Assembly (NCBI RefSeq): GCF_000156395.1
Contig: NZ_GG703818.1
Span: 708,426 to 772,425 of the forward strand
Direction of reading: 5' to 3'
Length of the DNA: 64,000 bases
Origin: Providencia rustigianii DSM 4541
GTDB taxonomy: Bacteria > Pseudomonadota > Gammaproteobacteria > Enterobacterales > Enterobacteriaceae
Part shown: piece after piece, positions 1 to 9,278 of the stretch
Layout of the letters: every line of letters starts with the position of its first letter
How positions within the stretch are numbered: the stretch's first letter is position 1
Translations under genes and position numbers: made by a program
Notes under the pieces: model-generated
Database searches by the model: none
Told to the model about the DNA's origin: nothing
What the model saw: only the letters and a program-made list of their open reading frames with translations

Positions 1-403
1 ACAAGTACTCCTTTATATCAATAAGCTACTGCGTTTTTCGAGGTTAAAAGAAAACCTTTGTGAACTATCTCTAAGAGACTATCATCAGTATTCGCTTTTT
101 TCATTAGTATAGCCATAATAATTGGGTCGCTTATAACGATTTTCAACTCACGAAGAAATATCATTAATTATGCTTATCCGTGATTTAAATCACACAATAT
201 GAATTCTGTTTCACTAATCAATCCATAAAATGATCTAGGTTCAAGGTATGGAGTGATAAAAGGCATATGATCTACCCATAAGTCAGTAGAACATAATGCT
301 GATAACGGAGTAGTAGGTGGTAAACACCTATAAGTTTAGTTTTAGGATATATTTTTAAAGCGCATAAACGGACAGTAACTGTAATCTAATTAAGAAGGTT
401 CTC
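1..403 (+). promoter_or_regulatory. aspA upstream region, no gene seen
   Basis: This AT-rich leader precedes aspA. I find no convincing open reading frame in it. Its one clear element is the CRP-like palindrome listed at 179-194. The gene upstream (fxsA in E. coli) would lie outside the window. I could not place -35 and -10 hexamers with confidence. Confidence 0.5.
179..194. promoter_or_regulatory. putative CRP binding site upstream of aspA
   Basis: The site reads CGTGA-TTTAAA-TCACA, which matches the CRP pattern TGTGA-N6-TCACA at nine of ten defined positions; its core GTGATTTAAATCAC is a perfect palindrome. It lies about 210 bp before the aspA start. E. coli aspA is known to be activated by CRP, so a CRP role is plausible. 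FNR is less likely because the TTGAT-N4-ATCAA pattern is absent. Confidence 0.6.
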
Positions 404-1828
404 ATGTCAAACAATACTCGTATCGAAGAAGACCTGTTAGGTAAAAAAGAAGTTCCAGCTGATGCCTATTATGGTGTTCATACTCTGCGTGCGATTGAAA
501 ACTTTTATATCAGCGACCGCACTATTAACGATGTCCCAGAATTTATTCGTGGCATGGTAATGGTAAAAAAAGCAGCCGCGCTTGCTAACAAAGAACTGCA
601 CACGATTCCTCGTAATATCGCAGATACCATCATCAAAGCATGTGATATTGTTTTGAACGAAGGCAAATGCATGGATCAGTTCCCAGTTGACGTATTCCAA
701 GGTGGTGCGGGCACATCACTGAACATGAATACCAACGAAGTTCTGGCAAACATCGGTCTTGAACTGATGGGCCATAAAAAAGGTGAGTATGAGTTTTTAA
801 ACCCAAATGACCACCTAAATAAAAGCCAATCAACCAACGATGCATACCCTACCGGTTTCCGTATCGCAGTTTACAACTCTGTTCTGAAATTAATCGACTC
901 TGTTGTTTACCTGAAAGAAGGCTTTGAAAGAAAAGCTGAAGAGTACAAAGACATCCTGAAAATGGGTCGTACTCAGTTACAAGACGCAGTACCAATGACT
1001 GTTGGTCAGGAATTCCATGCTTTCGCGACTCTTTTAAAAGAAGAAGAGAAAAACTTAAAACGTAGCATCGATTTACTGCTCGAAGTTAACTTAGGTGCAA
1101 CAGCTATCGGTACTGGCTTAAATACAGCGCCTGGTTACCAAGAATTAGCCGTTAAGAAATTAGCTGAAGTAACAGGCTTAGCATGTGTACCATCAGAAGA
1201 TTTGATTGAAGCAACTTCTGACTGTGGTGCATACATCACTGTTCACGCTAGCCTGAAACGTTTAGCCGTTAAACTGTCTAAAATCTGTAACGACTTACGT
1301 TTACTTTCCTCTGGTCCTCGTGCGGCGCTGAAAGAAATCAATCTGCCAGAATTACAAGCAGGTTCTTCTATCATGCCAGCAAAAGTTAACCCAGTAATCC
1401 CTGAAGTTGTTAACCAAGCATGCTTTAAAGTTATGGGTAATGACATCTGTGTCACCATGGCTGCTGAAGCAGGTCAATTACAGTTAAACGTAATGGAACC
1501 AGCAATCGGTCAAGCAATGTTTGAATCAATTTCACTGATGAGCAATGCATGTCGTAACTTAGTAGAGAAATGCGTCAACGGTATCACAGTAAACAAAGAA
1601 ATCTGTGAAGCGTTCGTATTCAACTCTATCGGTATCGTGACTTACCTGAACCCATTCATTGGTCACCATAACGGCGATATCGTTGGTAAAATCTGTGCTG
1701 AAACTGGTAAGAGCGTACGTGAAGTTGTCCTAGAACGTGGACTTCTGACCGAAGCAGAATTGGATGATATCTTCTCTGTAGAGAACCTAAAGCATCCAGC
1801 ATATAAAGCAAAAAGATTTGATGACTAA
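404..1828 (+). CDS. aspA: aspartate ammonia-lyase (aspartase)
   Basis: Aspartase deaminates L-aspartate to fumarate and ammonia in the cytoplasm, feeding fumarate respiration and nitrogen supply. The 474-residue protein has the normal length and matches enterobacterial AspA along its whole length. The fumarase/aspartase superfamily signature [11 protein letters not shown] sits at residues 320-330, on the loop that carries the catalytic serine. The start follows an AAGAAGG-type ribosome binding site. The next gene is the C4-dicarboxylate exchanger dcuA, the same pairing as in E. coli, so aspartate can be imported, deaminated and exchanged for succinate. A CRP-like site lies upstream and a hairpin terminator separates it from dcuA. 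Confidence 0.97.
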   Translation: MSNNTRIEEDLLGKKEVPADAYYGVHTLRAIENFYISDRTINDVPEFIRGMVMVKKAAALANKELHTIPRNIADTIIKACDIVLNEGKCMDQFPVDVFQGGAGTSLNMNTNEVLANIGLELMGHKKGEYEFLNPNDHLNKSQSTNDAYPTGFRIAVYNSVLKLIDSVVYLKEGFERKAEEYKDILKMGRTQLQDAVPMTVGQEFHAFATLLKEEEKNLKRSIDLLLEVNLGATAIGTGLNTAPGYQELAVKKLAEVTGLACVPSEDLIEATSDCGAYITVHASLKRLAVKLSKICNDLRLLSSGPRAALKEINLPELQAGSSIMPAKVNPVIPEVVNQACFKVMGNDICVTMAAEAGQLQLNVMEPAIGQAMFESISLMSNACRNLVEKCVNGITVNKEICEAFVFNSIGIVTYLNPFIGHHNGDIVGKICAETGKSVREVVLERGLLTEAELDDIFSVENLKHPAYKAKRFDD

Positions 1829-1865
1829 TTATTTATGAGTTTCATAGATAATTCTTAAGAATAAG

Positions 1866-1899
1866 GGCACGACTTTCCACCGGATAGCGTGCCTTTTTT
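1866..1899 (+). terminator. aspA terminator or attenuating hairpin
   Basis: Inverted arms GGCACG and CGTGCC are followed by a run of six T. It lies between aspA and dcuA. In E. coli some transcripts read through into dcuA, so it may be partial. Confidence 0.75.
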
Positions 1900-1967
1900 C
1901 ATGAACGCACACACAAATAATTAACATAATAGTTTCATAATTTTCATTTTGTCGAGGAGTAAACACT

Positions 1968-3290
1968 ATGTTAGCCGTAGAATTTGTCATTGTTCTGCTG
2001 GCCATTTTTTTAGGGGCCCGTCTTGGTGGGATAGGTATCGGCTTTGCCGGTGGCCTTGGTGTTCTGGTACTCGCTGCTATTGGCGTGAAACCGGGTACCA
2101 TTCCATTTGACGTAATCTCTATCATCATGGCTGTTATTGCCGCTATCTCTGCAATGCAAATTGCAGGTGGTCTTGATTACTTGGTTGCTCAAACAGAAAA
2201 ATTACTGCGCCGCAATCCAAAATACATCACTATTCTTGCCCCAATCGTGACTTATTTCCTGACCCTGTTCGCAGGTACCGGTAATATCTCATTAGCAACT
2301 CTGCCAGTTATTGCAGAAGTTGCGAAAGAGCAAGGTGTGAAACCATGTCGTCCACTGTCTACTGCGGTAGTGGCAGCTCAGATTGGTATTACTGCTTCCC
2401 CAATTTCTGCAGCGGTTGTTTACATGGCGTCAGTCATGGAAAACCCAGCAATGGTTGGTGCAGGTAACACAGTTAGCTATATCACGCTGTTAGGTGTTTT
2501 ATTACCATCGACATTCCTTGCCATTATTTTAATGTCATTTATTGTTTCTTGGACATTTAACTCTAAACTGTCCGATGACCCAATCTATCAAAAACGTTTA
2601 GCTGAAGGTTTAGTTGAACTGCGCGGTAGCCAAGTCAAAGAAATCAAACCAGGTGCAAAATCTTCTGTTCTGCTGTTCTTACTCGGCGTTGTCGGCGTAG
2701 TTTGTTATGCAATCATCAATAGCCCAAGCGTGGGTCTGGTTGAAAAACCATTGATGAATACCACTAACGCTATCCTGATTATCATGCTGACTGTTGCGAC
2801 ATTAATCACTATCCTGTGCCGTGTTAACACTGATGCAATCCTGAACTCAAGTACCTTTAAAGCTGGTATGAGCGCCTGTATCTGTATCTTAGGTGTTGCT
2901 TGGTTAGGTGATACTTTCGTACAGCACAACTTAGACTGGATCAAAGCAACTGCGGGTGACCTGATTCATGAACATTCATGGATGTTAGCGGTTATCTTCT
3001 TCTTCTGTTCTGCTCTACTGTATTCTCAAGCAGCTACCGCTAAAGCGCTGATGCCAATGGCACTGGCTCTGAACGTTAGCCCACTGACTGCAATCGCATC
3101 TTTCTCTGCGGTATCTGGTCTGTTCATTCTGCCTACTTACCCAACGCTGGTTGCGGCGGTACAAATGGATGACACCGGTACAACTCGCATTGGTAAGTTT
3201 GTCTTCAACCACCCATTCTTTATTCCGGGTACTATCGCTGTCGCATTTGCCGTTACCTTCGGCTTCCTGTTCGGCGGTATGATGTTGTAG
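1968..3290 (+). CDS. dcuA: anaerobic C4-dicarboxylate transporter DcuA
   Basis: An inner-membrane exchanger of aspartate, fumarate, malate and succinate. The 440-residue protein is almost entirely hydrophobic, with many membrane segments, and matches DcuA of E. coli closely throughout, including the N-terminal stretch GARLGGIGIGFAGGLGVLVL and the C-terminal NHPFFIPGT region. Both likeness and position after aspA favour DcuA over its paralogue DcuB. A good CGAGGAG ribosome binding site precedes the ATG. In E. coli dcuA is followed by cutA and dsbD, whereas here a converging lipid-type operon begins 78 bp after it. Confidence 0.95.
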   Translation: MLAVEFVIVLLAIFLGARLGGIGIGFAGGLGVLVLAAIGVKPGTIPFDVISIIMAVIAAISAMQIAGGLDYLVAQTEKLLRRNPKYITILAPIVTYFLTLFAGTGNISLATLPVIAEVAKEQGVKPCRPLSTAVVAAQIGITASPISAAVVYMASVMENPAMVGAGNTVSYITLLGVLLPSTFLAIILMSFIVSWTFNSKLSDDPIYQKRLAEGLVELRGSQVKEIKPGAKSSVLLFLLGVVGVVCYAIINSPSVGLVEKPLMNTTNAILIIMLTVATLITILCRVNTDAILNSSTFKAGMSACICILGVAWLGDTFVQHNLDWIKATAGDLIHEHSWMLAVIFFFCSALLYSQAATAKALMPMALALNVSPLTAIASFSAVSGLFILPTYPTLVAAVQMDDTGTTRIGKFVFNHPFFIPGTIAVAFAVTFGFLFGGMML

Positions 3291-3326
3291 TCAATATTCG
3301 TTAAGTTAATTATCGAATGATAAAAG

Positions 3327-3353
3327 CCGTGGCATTAAAACCACGGTTTTTTT
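3327..3353 (+). terminator. dcuA terminator
   Basis: Stem arms CCGTGG and CCACGG around a short loop are followed by seven T. The preceding A-rich stretch means it may also serve the converging operon that ends at 3369. Confidence 0.85.
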
Positions 3354-3368
3354 ATTCTCGAAATACCA

Positions 3369-4478
3369 TCACGATATAACCCCTTCCCCCGTTCCCATTC
3401 GCTTCAAAAACAATTGCTGATAACGCCACAGGGTTTTGGCATCAACACAATGATAATCCATATCAAATTGTGCGGCGGTTTGCTGAATAATATTGGCGAG
3501 AGCCGGATAATGTCGATGATGCCAGTTGGGAAAAATATGGTGCGTTAGGTGTAAATTCAACCCACCTAACCAATACGTCAGCCATTTGGGCGTGGTTTGC
3601 CAATCGTAGGTGGTTGAAAAAGTATGGGTATAAAAACCCTGCGCCATACGCCCTGATTCTGGTGCGGTATAAAAGGTAGCTTTTGCCCAGTGTGTACCGA
3701 GGATCAGCACCACAAAAATTAGCGAGGCGAGCATCTGGCTAAACAGATAAACCGTCAATAATGTGCCGATACCGATACCATAAGGGGATAAAAACCCATA
3801 CGGTAATAACAGAGCCAAACAAAGATGCAGTACTTTACTCAGCAAAAACAAGCAAATACCTTTAGCTCCCTGATGGCGCATTTTCGGCGCGACACGTGTG
3901 AAATGAAAGCGGTCAAACCAATCATATCCCCAAATCAGCGCGGGAAACGTCATCGCCGCAATCAACGGCCAATATAAATGCTGCCAACGCATAAATGGAT
4001 ACCAGCGTTGATAAGGCGTTTGCCGCAGTAAAAAGTTTTCTTCTATATCCAAATCATAATGACGAATATTCGTATGGGTATGATGAAAGAGAATATGCCG
4101 AACCCGCCAGCAATCTGGGTCTAATCCAAGGGGAATAGTCACCCAAAAATTCAGCCACCGATTTGCCCAGCCATGCCGAAATACTGCGTTATGGGAGGCA
4201 TCATGCACCACATTGATCGCCAGTAATAAAGCAAAAAATATAAACAGTGGATAGCCAATAAAAAAAGTGATTCCCCCCTGAGAGGTCATCATTAAGAAAT
4301 AACAGCTAAAACAAGCCAGAATTAATAGCGTATTTTTCAGGTATACCTTGGCATTCGCAAAACGGTGGTCACCCTTTTCTTGCAGGTACCCGTTTGCGGC
4401 TTGCTGTAATGCGCGATGAAACGCCAAGTCATCTTTATGACGAAAAGAAAGTGGTGGTAAATCACTCGGTTTGCGCAT
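3369..4478 (-). CDS. membrane fatty acid desaturase
   Basis: A 369-residue integral-membrane di-iron desaturase of the FA_desaturase family. It carries the three histidine boxes expected: HDASH (92-96), the HxxxxHHTH region (128-135) and HLTHH (310-314). Hydrophobic spans lie between about 50-90 and 205-265. The family inserts double bonds in, or hydroxylates, acyl chains using oxygen and an electron donor; the substrate cannot be read from the sequence. It is the last gene of a seven-gene operon and overlaps the preceding hydroxylase gene by 17 bp, so translation is probably coupled. No redox partner is encoded nearby. It is not a normal housekeeping desaturase of enterobacteria, which make unsaturated fatty acids anaerobically with FabA/FabB. 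Confidence 0.88.
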   Translation of the reverse strand: MRKPSDLPPLSFRHKDDLAFHRALQQAANGYLQEKGDHRFANAKVYLKNTLLILACFSCYFLMMTSQGGITFFIGYPLFIFFALLLAINVVHDASHNAVFRHGWANRWLNFWVTIPLGLDPDCWRVRHILFHHTHTNIRHYDLDIEENFLLRQTPYQRWYPFMRWQHLYWPLIAAMTFPALIWGYDWFDRFHFTRVAPKMRHQGAKGICLFLLSKVLHLCLALLLPYGFLSPYGIGIGTLLTVYLFSQMLASLIFVVLILGTHWAKATFYTAPESGRMAQGFYTHTFSTTYDWQTTPKWLTYWLGGLNLHLTHHIFPNWHHRHYPALANIIQQTAAQFDMDYHCVDAKTLWRYQQLFLKRMGTGEGVIS

Positions 4479-5589
4479 CGGTTTTATCCACCTTAGTCAC
4501 TCCGAATCCTACCAGCACCAATAAACTGTGCAGCCACAATACGCCACTCACAACCAACCAAAATGGCATTAACCAACCTGCACTTAACACCCACGCCGCA
4601 ATCATCGTCGCCACCAAAAACCAGCTCCATTTACCCCATAGATAACCGCTTGATAACCCCGACAATGCTACGGTTCCTAAGGCTAACAAGATAAAGAGCC
4701 CAACTTGCACGCCAGTGGTGCCATTAAAACCGTAGCCATACAAATAAATGTAGCCAATCACCAATGTGAATAGCAACAATGTACCGCTTACCAAGAAGAT
4801 TTCCTTAATCTGATAATGGGTTTCACGCGGCTGTTTCAGCCCATTTTTCATACCCAAAATACGGAGAAAAGGACGGTTACTGTCAACAAATGGATTTTGG
4901 GTCGCAGATTCTCCCCCAATACCGTATTGATGAGGGGTTTCAGGAGGTTCAGAAAATGAACCAAATAGTTTATCCCAAATAATAAAGCTGCCACCAAAGT
5001 TACGATTGGCATATCCACCCGATTTAATATGATGAACTCGATGGTGGTGCGGTGTCACCATCAATTTTTCTAGCCATCGGAAACGGGGGATCACACCACT
5101 GTGATTAAAGAATTGGATGGTGTAGTGCAAAATAGAAATTGCCATAAATACCGCCAATGGCACGCCCATTAAAGCAAGCAGTAAAAAGAATGGAATCGAG
5201 GTCAAGGAGGAATACCACGAGTTACGTACCCCAAGGGACAGGTTAAAATGTTCCCCTTGGTGATGAACAACATGTACCGCCCACAATAACCGGTAGCGAT
5301 GGTGCAAACGATGTAACCAATAGAAGCCGAAGTCCCAAGCCACTAAGGTAAATAACCACACCAGCCAGATCGGCCAGTGATCAACAATTCCCAATGAAAA
5401 ATGAGTGACCACAAACCCATAGCAAAATAGCTCTAATCCACGAAACAACCACAGCATGATGTGCCCGGAATTAAGGTTAAAAACCACATCCCGCCAACTA
5501 AATGAAGCGCGTTTCTGCCGCGCGATAATCACGGCTTCAGCCATGACAATCAGCAACATAAAAATAACGGGGAACGTTAATTCATTCAT
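4462..5589 (-). CDS. sterol desaturase / fatty acid hydroxylase family protein
   Basis: A 375-residue membrane protein of the fatty acid hydroxylase superfamily. Histidine motifs HRLHH (93-97), HVVHH (106-110) and HHHRVHH (181-187) provide the di-iron ligands. N-terminal membrane segments lie at about 5-22 and 45-90. After the catalytic half, residues about 265-365 add four hydrophobic segments that are not part of the minimal family core. Members hydroxylate or desaturate sterols, sphingoid bases, carotenoids or alkyl chains, so the substrate is open. It overlaps the PAP2 gene upstream by 4 bp (ATGA) and the desaturase downstream by 17 bp. Two separate oxygen-dependent di-iron enzymes in one operon imply a heavily modified long-chain product (inference). 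Confidence 0.87.
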   Translation of the reverse strand: MNELTFPVIFMLLIVMAEAVIIARQKRASFSWRDVVFNLNSGHIMLWLFRGLELFCYGFVVTHFSLGIVDHWPIWLVWLFTLVAWDFGFYWLHRLHHRYRLLWAVHVVHHQGEHFNLSLGVRNSWYSSLTSIPFFLLLALMGVPLAVFMAISILHYTIQFFNHSGVIPRFRWLEKLMVTPHHHRVHHIKSGGYANRNFGGSFIIWDKLFGSFSEPPETPHQYGIGGESATQNPFVDSNRPFLRILGMKNGLKQPRETHYQIKEIFLVSGTLLLFTLVIGYIYLYGYGFNGTTGVQVGLFILLALGTVALSGLSSGYLWGKWSWFLVATMIAAWVLSAGWLMPFWLVVSGVLWLHSLLVLVGFGVTKVDKTDAQTE

Positions 5590-6200
5590 TTGTTGCCTCC
5601 TCTACACCTTATCTCCCTGAAACACTGAATCACTAAAATAGCGATTAATGCACACACGACACCACCAGCGACATCAATAAACAGATGCCGCTTAAGCTGC
5701 AAGACAGAAAAAATAATCACTAACGCCCACACTAGCCACAGTAAGTTTTGAATGGGTTTTCCTTGTCGCCATAACGCAACCAACGAAATTAAGGTTAAAG
5801 AGACATGCAAAGATGGCAGCATATTTTGTGGTGTATCCACTTGCAGTAATCCGACTAAGGCTTGTTGCGTCAATCCATTACCGAGCTCTTGAGGAAAAAT
5901 CGCAGTAGTTGGATAGAGTAAATAAACCATCCCCGATAGCACAGCACACAGTATCATTTGCCACATTAGCGGTTTCACTTTTACTGACTCAGACAACAGA
6001 TAGCCACAAGGAATAAACAGGAAAAATGATAGATACAGCCAAATAGCACTTGGGGAATAGGCAATATAATTATCAATAATACTCGGGGAAATAAGGTGCG
6101 CAGCATCGTGAAAATGCCCAGTAAAAGAATAAATAATGCCTACTGTTCCCCAGCCAAGTAATAAATAACTGCCTCGTAACACTAATGAAAAGGATTTCAT
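5586..6200 (-). CDS. PAP2-family membrane phosphatase / phosphotransferase
   Basis: A 204-residue polytopic inner-membrane protein. It has the PAP2 motifs PSLH (129-132, in place of the common PSGH) and RHLFID (171-176), which supply the nucleophilic and acid histidines. The motif spacing and PSLH resemble the inositol-phosphoceramide-synthase-like branch more than plain phosphatidic acid phosphatases (family-level judgement). I start it at the ATG at 6200, which overlaps the TGA of the preceding gene as TGATG; an upstream extension in the same frame would run 135 bp into that gene and reads as non-membrane sequence. In the operon it could remove a phosphate from, or transfer a head group onto, the lipid product. 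Confidence 0.82.
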   Translation of the reverse strand: MKSFSLVLRGSYLLLGWGTVGIIYSFTGHFHDAAHLISPSIIDNYIAYSPSAIWLYLSFFLFIPCGYLLSESVKVKPLMWQMILCAVLSGMVYLLYPTTAIFPQELGNGLTQQALVGLLQVDTPQNMLPSLHVSLTLISLVALWRQGKPIQNLLWLVWALVIIFSVLQLKRHLFIDVAGGVVCALIAILVIQCFREIRCRGGNK

Positions 6201-7477
6201 CACTCCGCCTCCCGCGTGATACGGCGTCGCTTCACCGCCATCGAGCACACTGGCAAATGATGCCTCAGTGTCCACTGCACATTGGAGGTTTCCGCACCTT
6301 GCTGCGCAAAATAGTAAGTTAGTGCTTGCTGACATTTCTGTAACTCAGCATCATCGCATTGCGCCGATAAGGTAAATTGAAGTCCTTTTTGATGCAGTCG
6401 AAAATCGGTTTCAGTGGGCAATGTATTGCAAATAACGCGGTTGCACGCGTCCGCAAATAAGCGAATCGGTTCCCCTTGCGAATTTTTTAATATTAATTGG
6501 TCGTCGCAGCGCCCCTCAATACGCTCAATGGCGGTTTGCACATCACCGCAAGGGCATGGTGCTTCCCGTATCACCAGCACATCATCCAGTTGATAGCGAA
6601 CAATAGGCTGAGTTTTGCGCGTAAAATCCGTAATAATCGGGGAAAATCGGCGTTCATCCAGCCAATGTTTCTCAATATGGAGAAATGCTTCATTAAGATG
6701 TAAAGTTCCATGGGAACAGGTGCAGCCAAGAAACCCTTCTGTTGCCTGATACACTTCTCCCACCGCAGAAAAAACCCGTTGAAGTTTCTCTTTATCTTCT
6801 TTCTCAAGCACCTCTGCCACTGAAATCACTTTCTTTGGGGTTAGCGAGCACTCACCAAGCTGCTGACGCCGAGCAATTTCAACCAGCACCTGAGCAGGTG
6901 CAACAATAATAGTTGGCTTCCATTGAGCTAAAGATGACAAATTTTCGTCAAAATCCCCTAATAGGTCGTAGAATTGAAATGACAGCCAGCGGTTACTCAC
7001 GCTTTCATATAAATTATTGTTAGCCCTAAGAAATAATGCGACTCGCTCACCCGCAAACAGTCCTTCAGGCAACATTTTAGCTAACATAATTCCTGACCAC
7101 TGTGCTTGCTCATTCTGGCTGACGGCAAAAACACCTCGACGCCCCGAGGTACCTGATGATAATCCCACACTGAATTTCCCAACCGTGGGTGAAAAATCCC
7201 GTGAGGATTCACTGCGTTTTGCACAAGCTAGCAGTTCCTCAACCTTGAGTCCTTGGGTATTCATGCTATCAAAGTGCTTCATCATCAATACCTTATTCAT
7301 CAAAGGCCATTGAGTTAGTGGTTGCTCACAATAATCTGCAAAATAGGGGCTATGGCACAAATCGCGCTGAATAAATTTTGAAAGTTTACCTTGCTGGTAT
7401 CGCTCTAAAGCCTCACTGTCTTTAAATTTCAATCTGCGCGCTCGCCAGTAATACCACAAAATTTTCAGCAGCTTCAC
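6200..7477 (-). CDS. F390-synthetase / PaaK-type adenylate-forming enzyme
   Basis: A 425-residue member of the small adenylating-enzyme group related to phenylacetate-CoA ligase and coenzyme F390 synthetase. It has the ATP-binding P-loop SSGTSGRRG (107-115), an ATEGF-like motif, the CPCGD cysteine motif and the RIEGRCDD element typical of the PaaK group. The family activates carboxylates as acyl-AMP and may pass them to CoA or another acceptor. The enterobacterial hosts do not use F420, so the family name is historical and not a function. It is encoded between the MBL hydrolase (4-bp overlap) and the PAP2 gene (1-bp overlap). Its partner is probably a product of the ketosynthase or the reductase in the same operon (inference). 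Confidence 0.82.
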   Translation of the reverse strand: MKLLKILWYYWRARRLKFKDSEALERYQQGKLSKFIQRDLCHSPYFADYCEQPLTQWPLMNKVLMMKHFDSMNTQGLKVEELLACAKRSESSRDFSPTVGKFSVGLSSGTSGRRGVFAVSQNEQAQWSGIMLAKMLPEGLFAGERVALFLRANNNLYESVSNRWLSFQFYDLLGDFDENLSSLAQWKPTIIVAPAQVLVEIARRQQLGECSLTPKKVISVAEVLEKEDKEKLQRVFSAVGEVYQATEGFLGCTCSHGTLHLNEAFLHIEKHWLDERRFSPIITDFTRKTQPIVRYQLDDVLVIREAPCPCGDVQTAIERIEGRCDDQLILKNSQGEPIRLFADACNRVICNTLPTETDFRLHQKGLQFTLSAQCDDAELQKCQQALTYYFAQQGAETSNVQWTLRHHLPVCSMAVKRRRITREAE

Positions 7478-8274
7478 AAATCGCCCTCATGGCATAATTG
7501 GATTGGTATATGCCGTTTATCAATATGATGCAGTTTATTTAGAGTTTCGTAATAAGCTTGGCTGTCATCCATAATTAAATTGGCAATCGCCATGGGACCA
7601 CGCATTTCTCGGTAATTAGTCGGCGACCATGCTGCATCCACAGCTAATAAAATCCATCCATTATCCGTTGCGACACACAGCCCGGTATGCCCCGCCGCAT
7701 GCCCCGGTAACGGCACTGCAATTAACGTTTTCTCTGCATTGATGGCAAAGCCATATCCCAATTCGGCTAGCTCAGCGGGTAAATCTATCTTCTCAAAACC
7801 TTCATAGAACTGCGCTCTCACCTCAAAATCTTCGGGGATTAACCCTCGAACAAATGCCTTACGTAGCGCCGAGAATCCGGTTAAATCTCGTGTTTTTTCC
7901 CAGCCTTCCCCAGAGCATATGAATGGCACATTAGGAAAATCACGCAGCCCAGCAATATGATCACCATGGAAATGAGAAATAATCACGCCAGTAATATCCG
8001 ATGGCGTGATTCCATCAGCGTTGAGTTGTGACACTAACGCATCTTTGGCGTCAAAATAGACTGGCGTGACTGCGCGATAAAAACGAATAATGCCATGACG
8101 AGTATGATCATAAAAATGGTCGGCATAGCCGGTATCAAATAGCCAACGTTGATCATTTCCTTCAATCAACCACGCTCGCGCAGGGAATTTACAGGCTTTC
8201 ATACTGGCGCCTTTGAGAGCAACACAGCCGGGATGAGTACAATACCCCACTTCAAATACCCGAATATTCATCAT
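7474..8274 (-). CDS. MBL-fold metallo-hydrolase
   Basis: A 266-residue cytoplasmic protein with the metallo-beta-lactamase zinc motif HFHGDH at 101-106, a downstream PGHAAGH histidine and an aspartate near LLAVDAAW. The motif arrangement fits the lactonase/glyoxalase-II-like hydrolases rather than true beta-lactamases, and there is no signal peptide. It overlaps its neighbours on both sides by 4 bp. In this operon it might hydrolyse a thioester, lactone or beta-lactone intermediate; that is inference from context only. Confidence 0.85.
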   Translation of the reverse strand: MMNIRVFEVGYCTHPGCVALKGASMKACKFPARAWLIEGNDQRWLFDTGYADHFYDHTRHGIIRFYRAVTPVYFDAKDALVSQLNADGITPSDITGVIISHFHGDHIAGLRDFPNVPFICSGEGWEKTRDLTGFSALRKAFVRGLIPEDFEVRAQFYEGFEKIDLPAELAELGYGFAINAEKTLIAVPLPGHAAGHTGLCVATDNGWILLAVDAAWSPTNYREMRGPMAIANLIMDDSQAYYETLNKLHHIDKRHIPIQLCHEGDL

Positions 8275-9278
8275 TTCTCACCCTTTTGATGTTGATTAAG
8301 CCACTGAGCGGTACGAGCGATCCCTTCAGCCATTGAATAACGCGGATAGTAGCCTAGCTCATTCTGAGCTTTCTCATTATTCAACGTCATTGTGAAATAG
8401 GCGGCACCCAAGCTATAACGGGTTAATAATGGCTCTTTGCGCTGTAAAACCGCCATTTTCTCCAAACAAAATGCCAGTCCATATAACAATGGATAAGGTG
8501 CAGATTTCACCTGACACTGGGTTTCTGTTTGTGAAAATAGCGCTCGAAGCGTGGTAATCAATGGCTGTGGATCTTGATTGGTAATATTAAATACCGAGCC
8601 GCTTTGCAGCGGTTTTTGGGTTGCCAATATCATCGCATCCACTACGTTTTCGACGTAGGTCAAATCAAAGGCATTCTGCCCACCACCGGGTAAAATAAGT
8701 TTTCCATGACGAGCACGAACTTGAGCCATTAACCGTGGTAACAGCACTCGGTCATAAGGGCCAAATAGCCCTCGAGGGCGCAAAATCACAAATGTGGTTG
8801 CCGGATAACAAGGCACCATGCTGGCAATTTCCTGCTCTGCCAGAAATTTGGTTCGAGCATAATCGTTGGCAAATTGGCGGTTTGTTGTCGACTCAGGGAT
8901 ATCTTGTTGATGGGTAAAATTAAAATAGATTGCTGGCGTGGAAATATGAACAAATCTTTCGATACCTTGGTCTGCGGCGGCTTGAGCTAATGTCCGTGTG
9001 GCTAGCCAATTCACTGCTTCAAATTCTTGTCTGTCTCCCCAAGGTGCCGATAATGCCGCGCAGTGCCAAATTCCCTGACAATCTGCCATCAGTTCGTGAG
9101 CCGCTTCTCGTGTTAACGTCCCCAGATCAATGGGACGAAAACTCGCACCGGCTTCCATCAATAACTGACCTACCGCCAAATCACGTCCACAGGCGACCAC
9201 TTCGTGACCGTCTCGCAGCAACTTTTCCGTCGCATTACGCCCTAACCCACTTGTCGCTCCCGTGACGAGAATTCTCAT
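8271..9278 (-). CDS. NAD(P)-dependent epimerase / 3-beta-HSD-like reductase
   Basis: A 335-residue extended short-chain dehydrogenase. It has the N-terminal Rossmann glycine motif TGATSGLG (6-13), a serine in HISTPAIY (111-118) and the catalytic YxxxK at Y140/K144. Its general build resembles the 3-beta-hydroxysteroid dehydrogenase/OleD branch, which reduces beta-keto acids in bacterial long-chain olefin synthesis, although a sugar-epimerase ancestry cannot be excluded by eye. It follows the ketosynthase with a 4-bp overlap, so a beta-keto product of that enzyme is the obvious substrate (inference). Confidence 0.85.
   Translation of the reverse strand: MRILVTGATSGLGRNATEKLLRDGHEVVACGRDLAVGQLLMEAGASFRPIDLGTLTREAAHELMADCQGIWHCAALSAPWGDRQEFEAVNWLATRTLAQAAADQGIERFVHISTPAIYFNFTHQQDIPESTTNRQFANDYARTKFLAEQEIASMVPCYPATTFVILRPRGLFGPYDRVLLPRLMAQVRARHGKLILPGGGQNAFDLTYVENVVDAMILATQKPLQSGSVFNITNQDPQPLITTLRALFSQTETQCQVKSAPYPLLYGLAFCLEKMAVLQRKEPLLTRYSLGAAYFTMTLNNEKAQNELGYYPRYSMAEGIARTAQWLNQHQKGEK

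Noticed and set aside
4394..4645. Plus-strand open frame across the two desaturase genes
   Set aside because: It lies antisense to two well-supported membrane enzymes and has no family resemblance or ribosome site.
5586..6335. Longer PAP2 protein starting at 6335
   Set aside because: The extra 45 residues lie inside the preceding gene in another frame and look non-membrane; the ATG at 6200 has the TGATG overlap typical of this operon.
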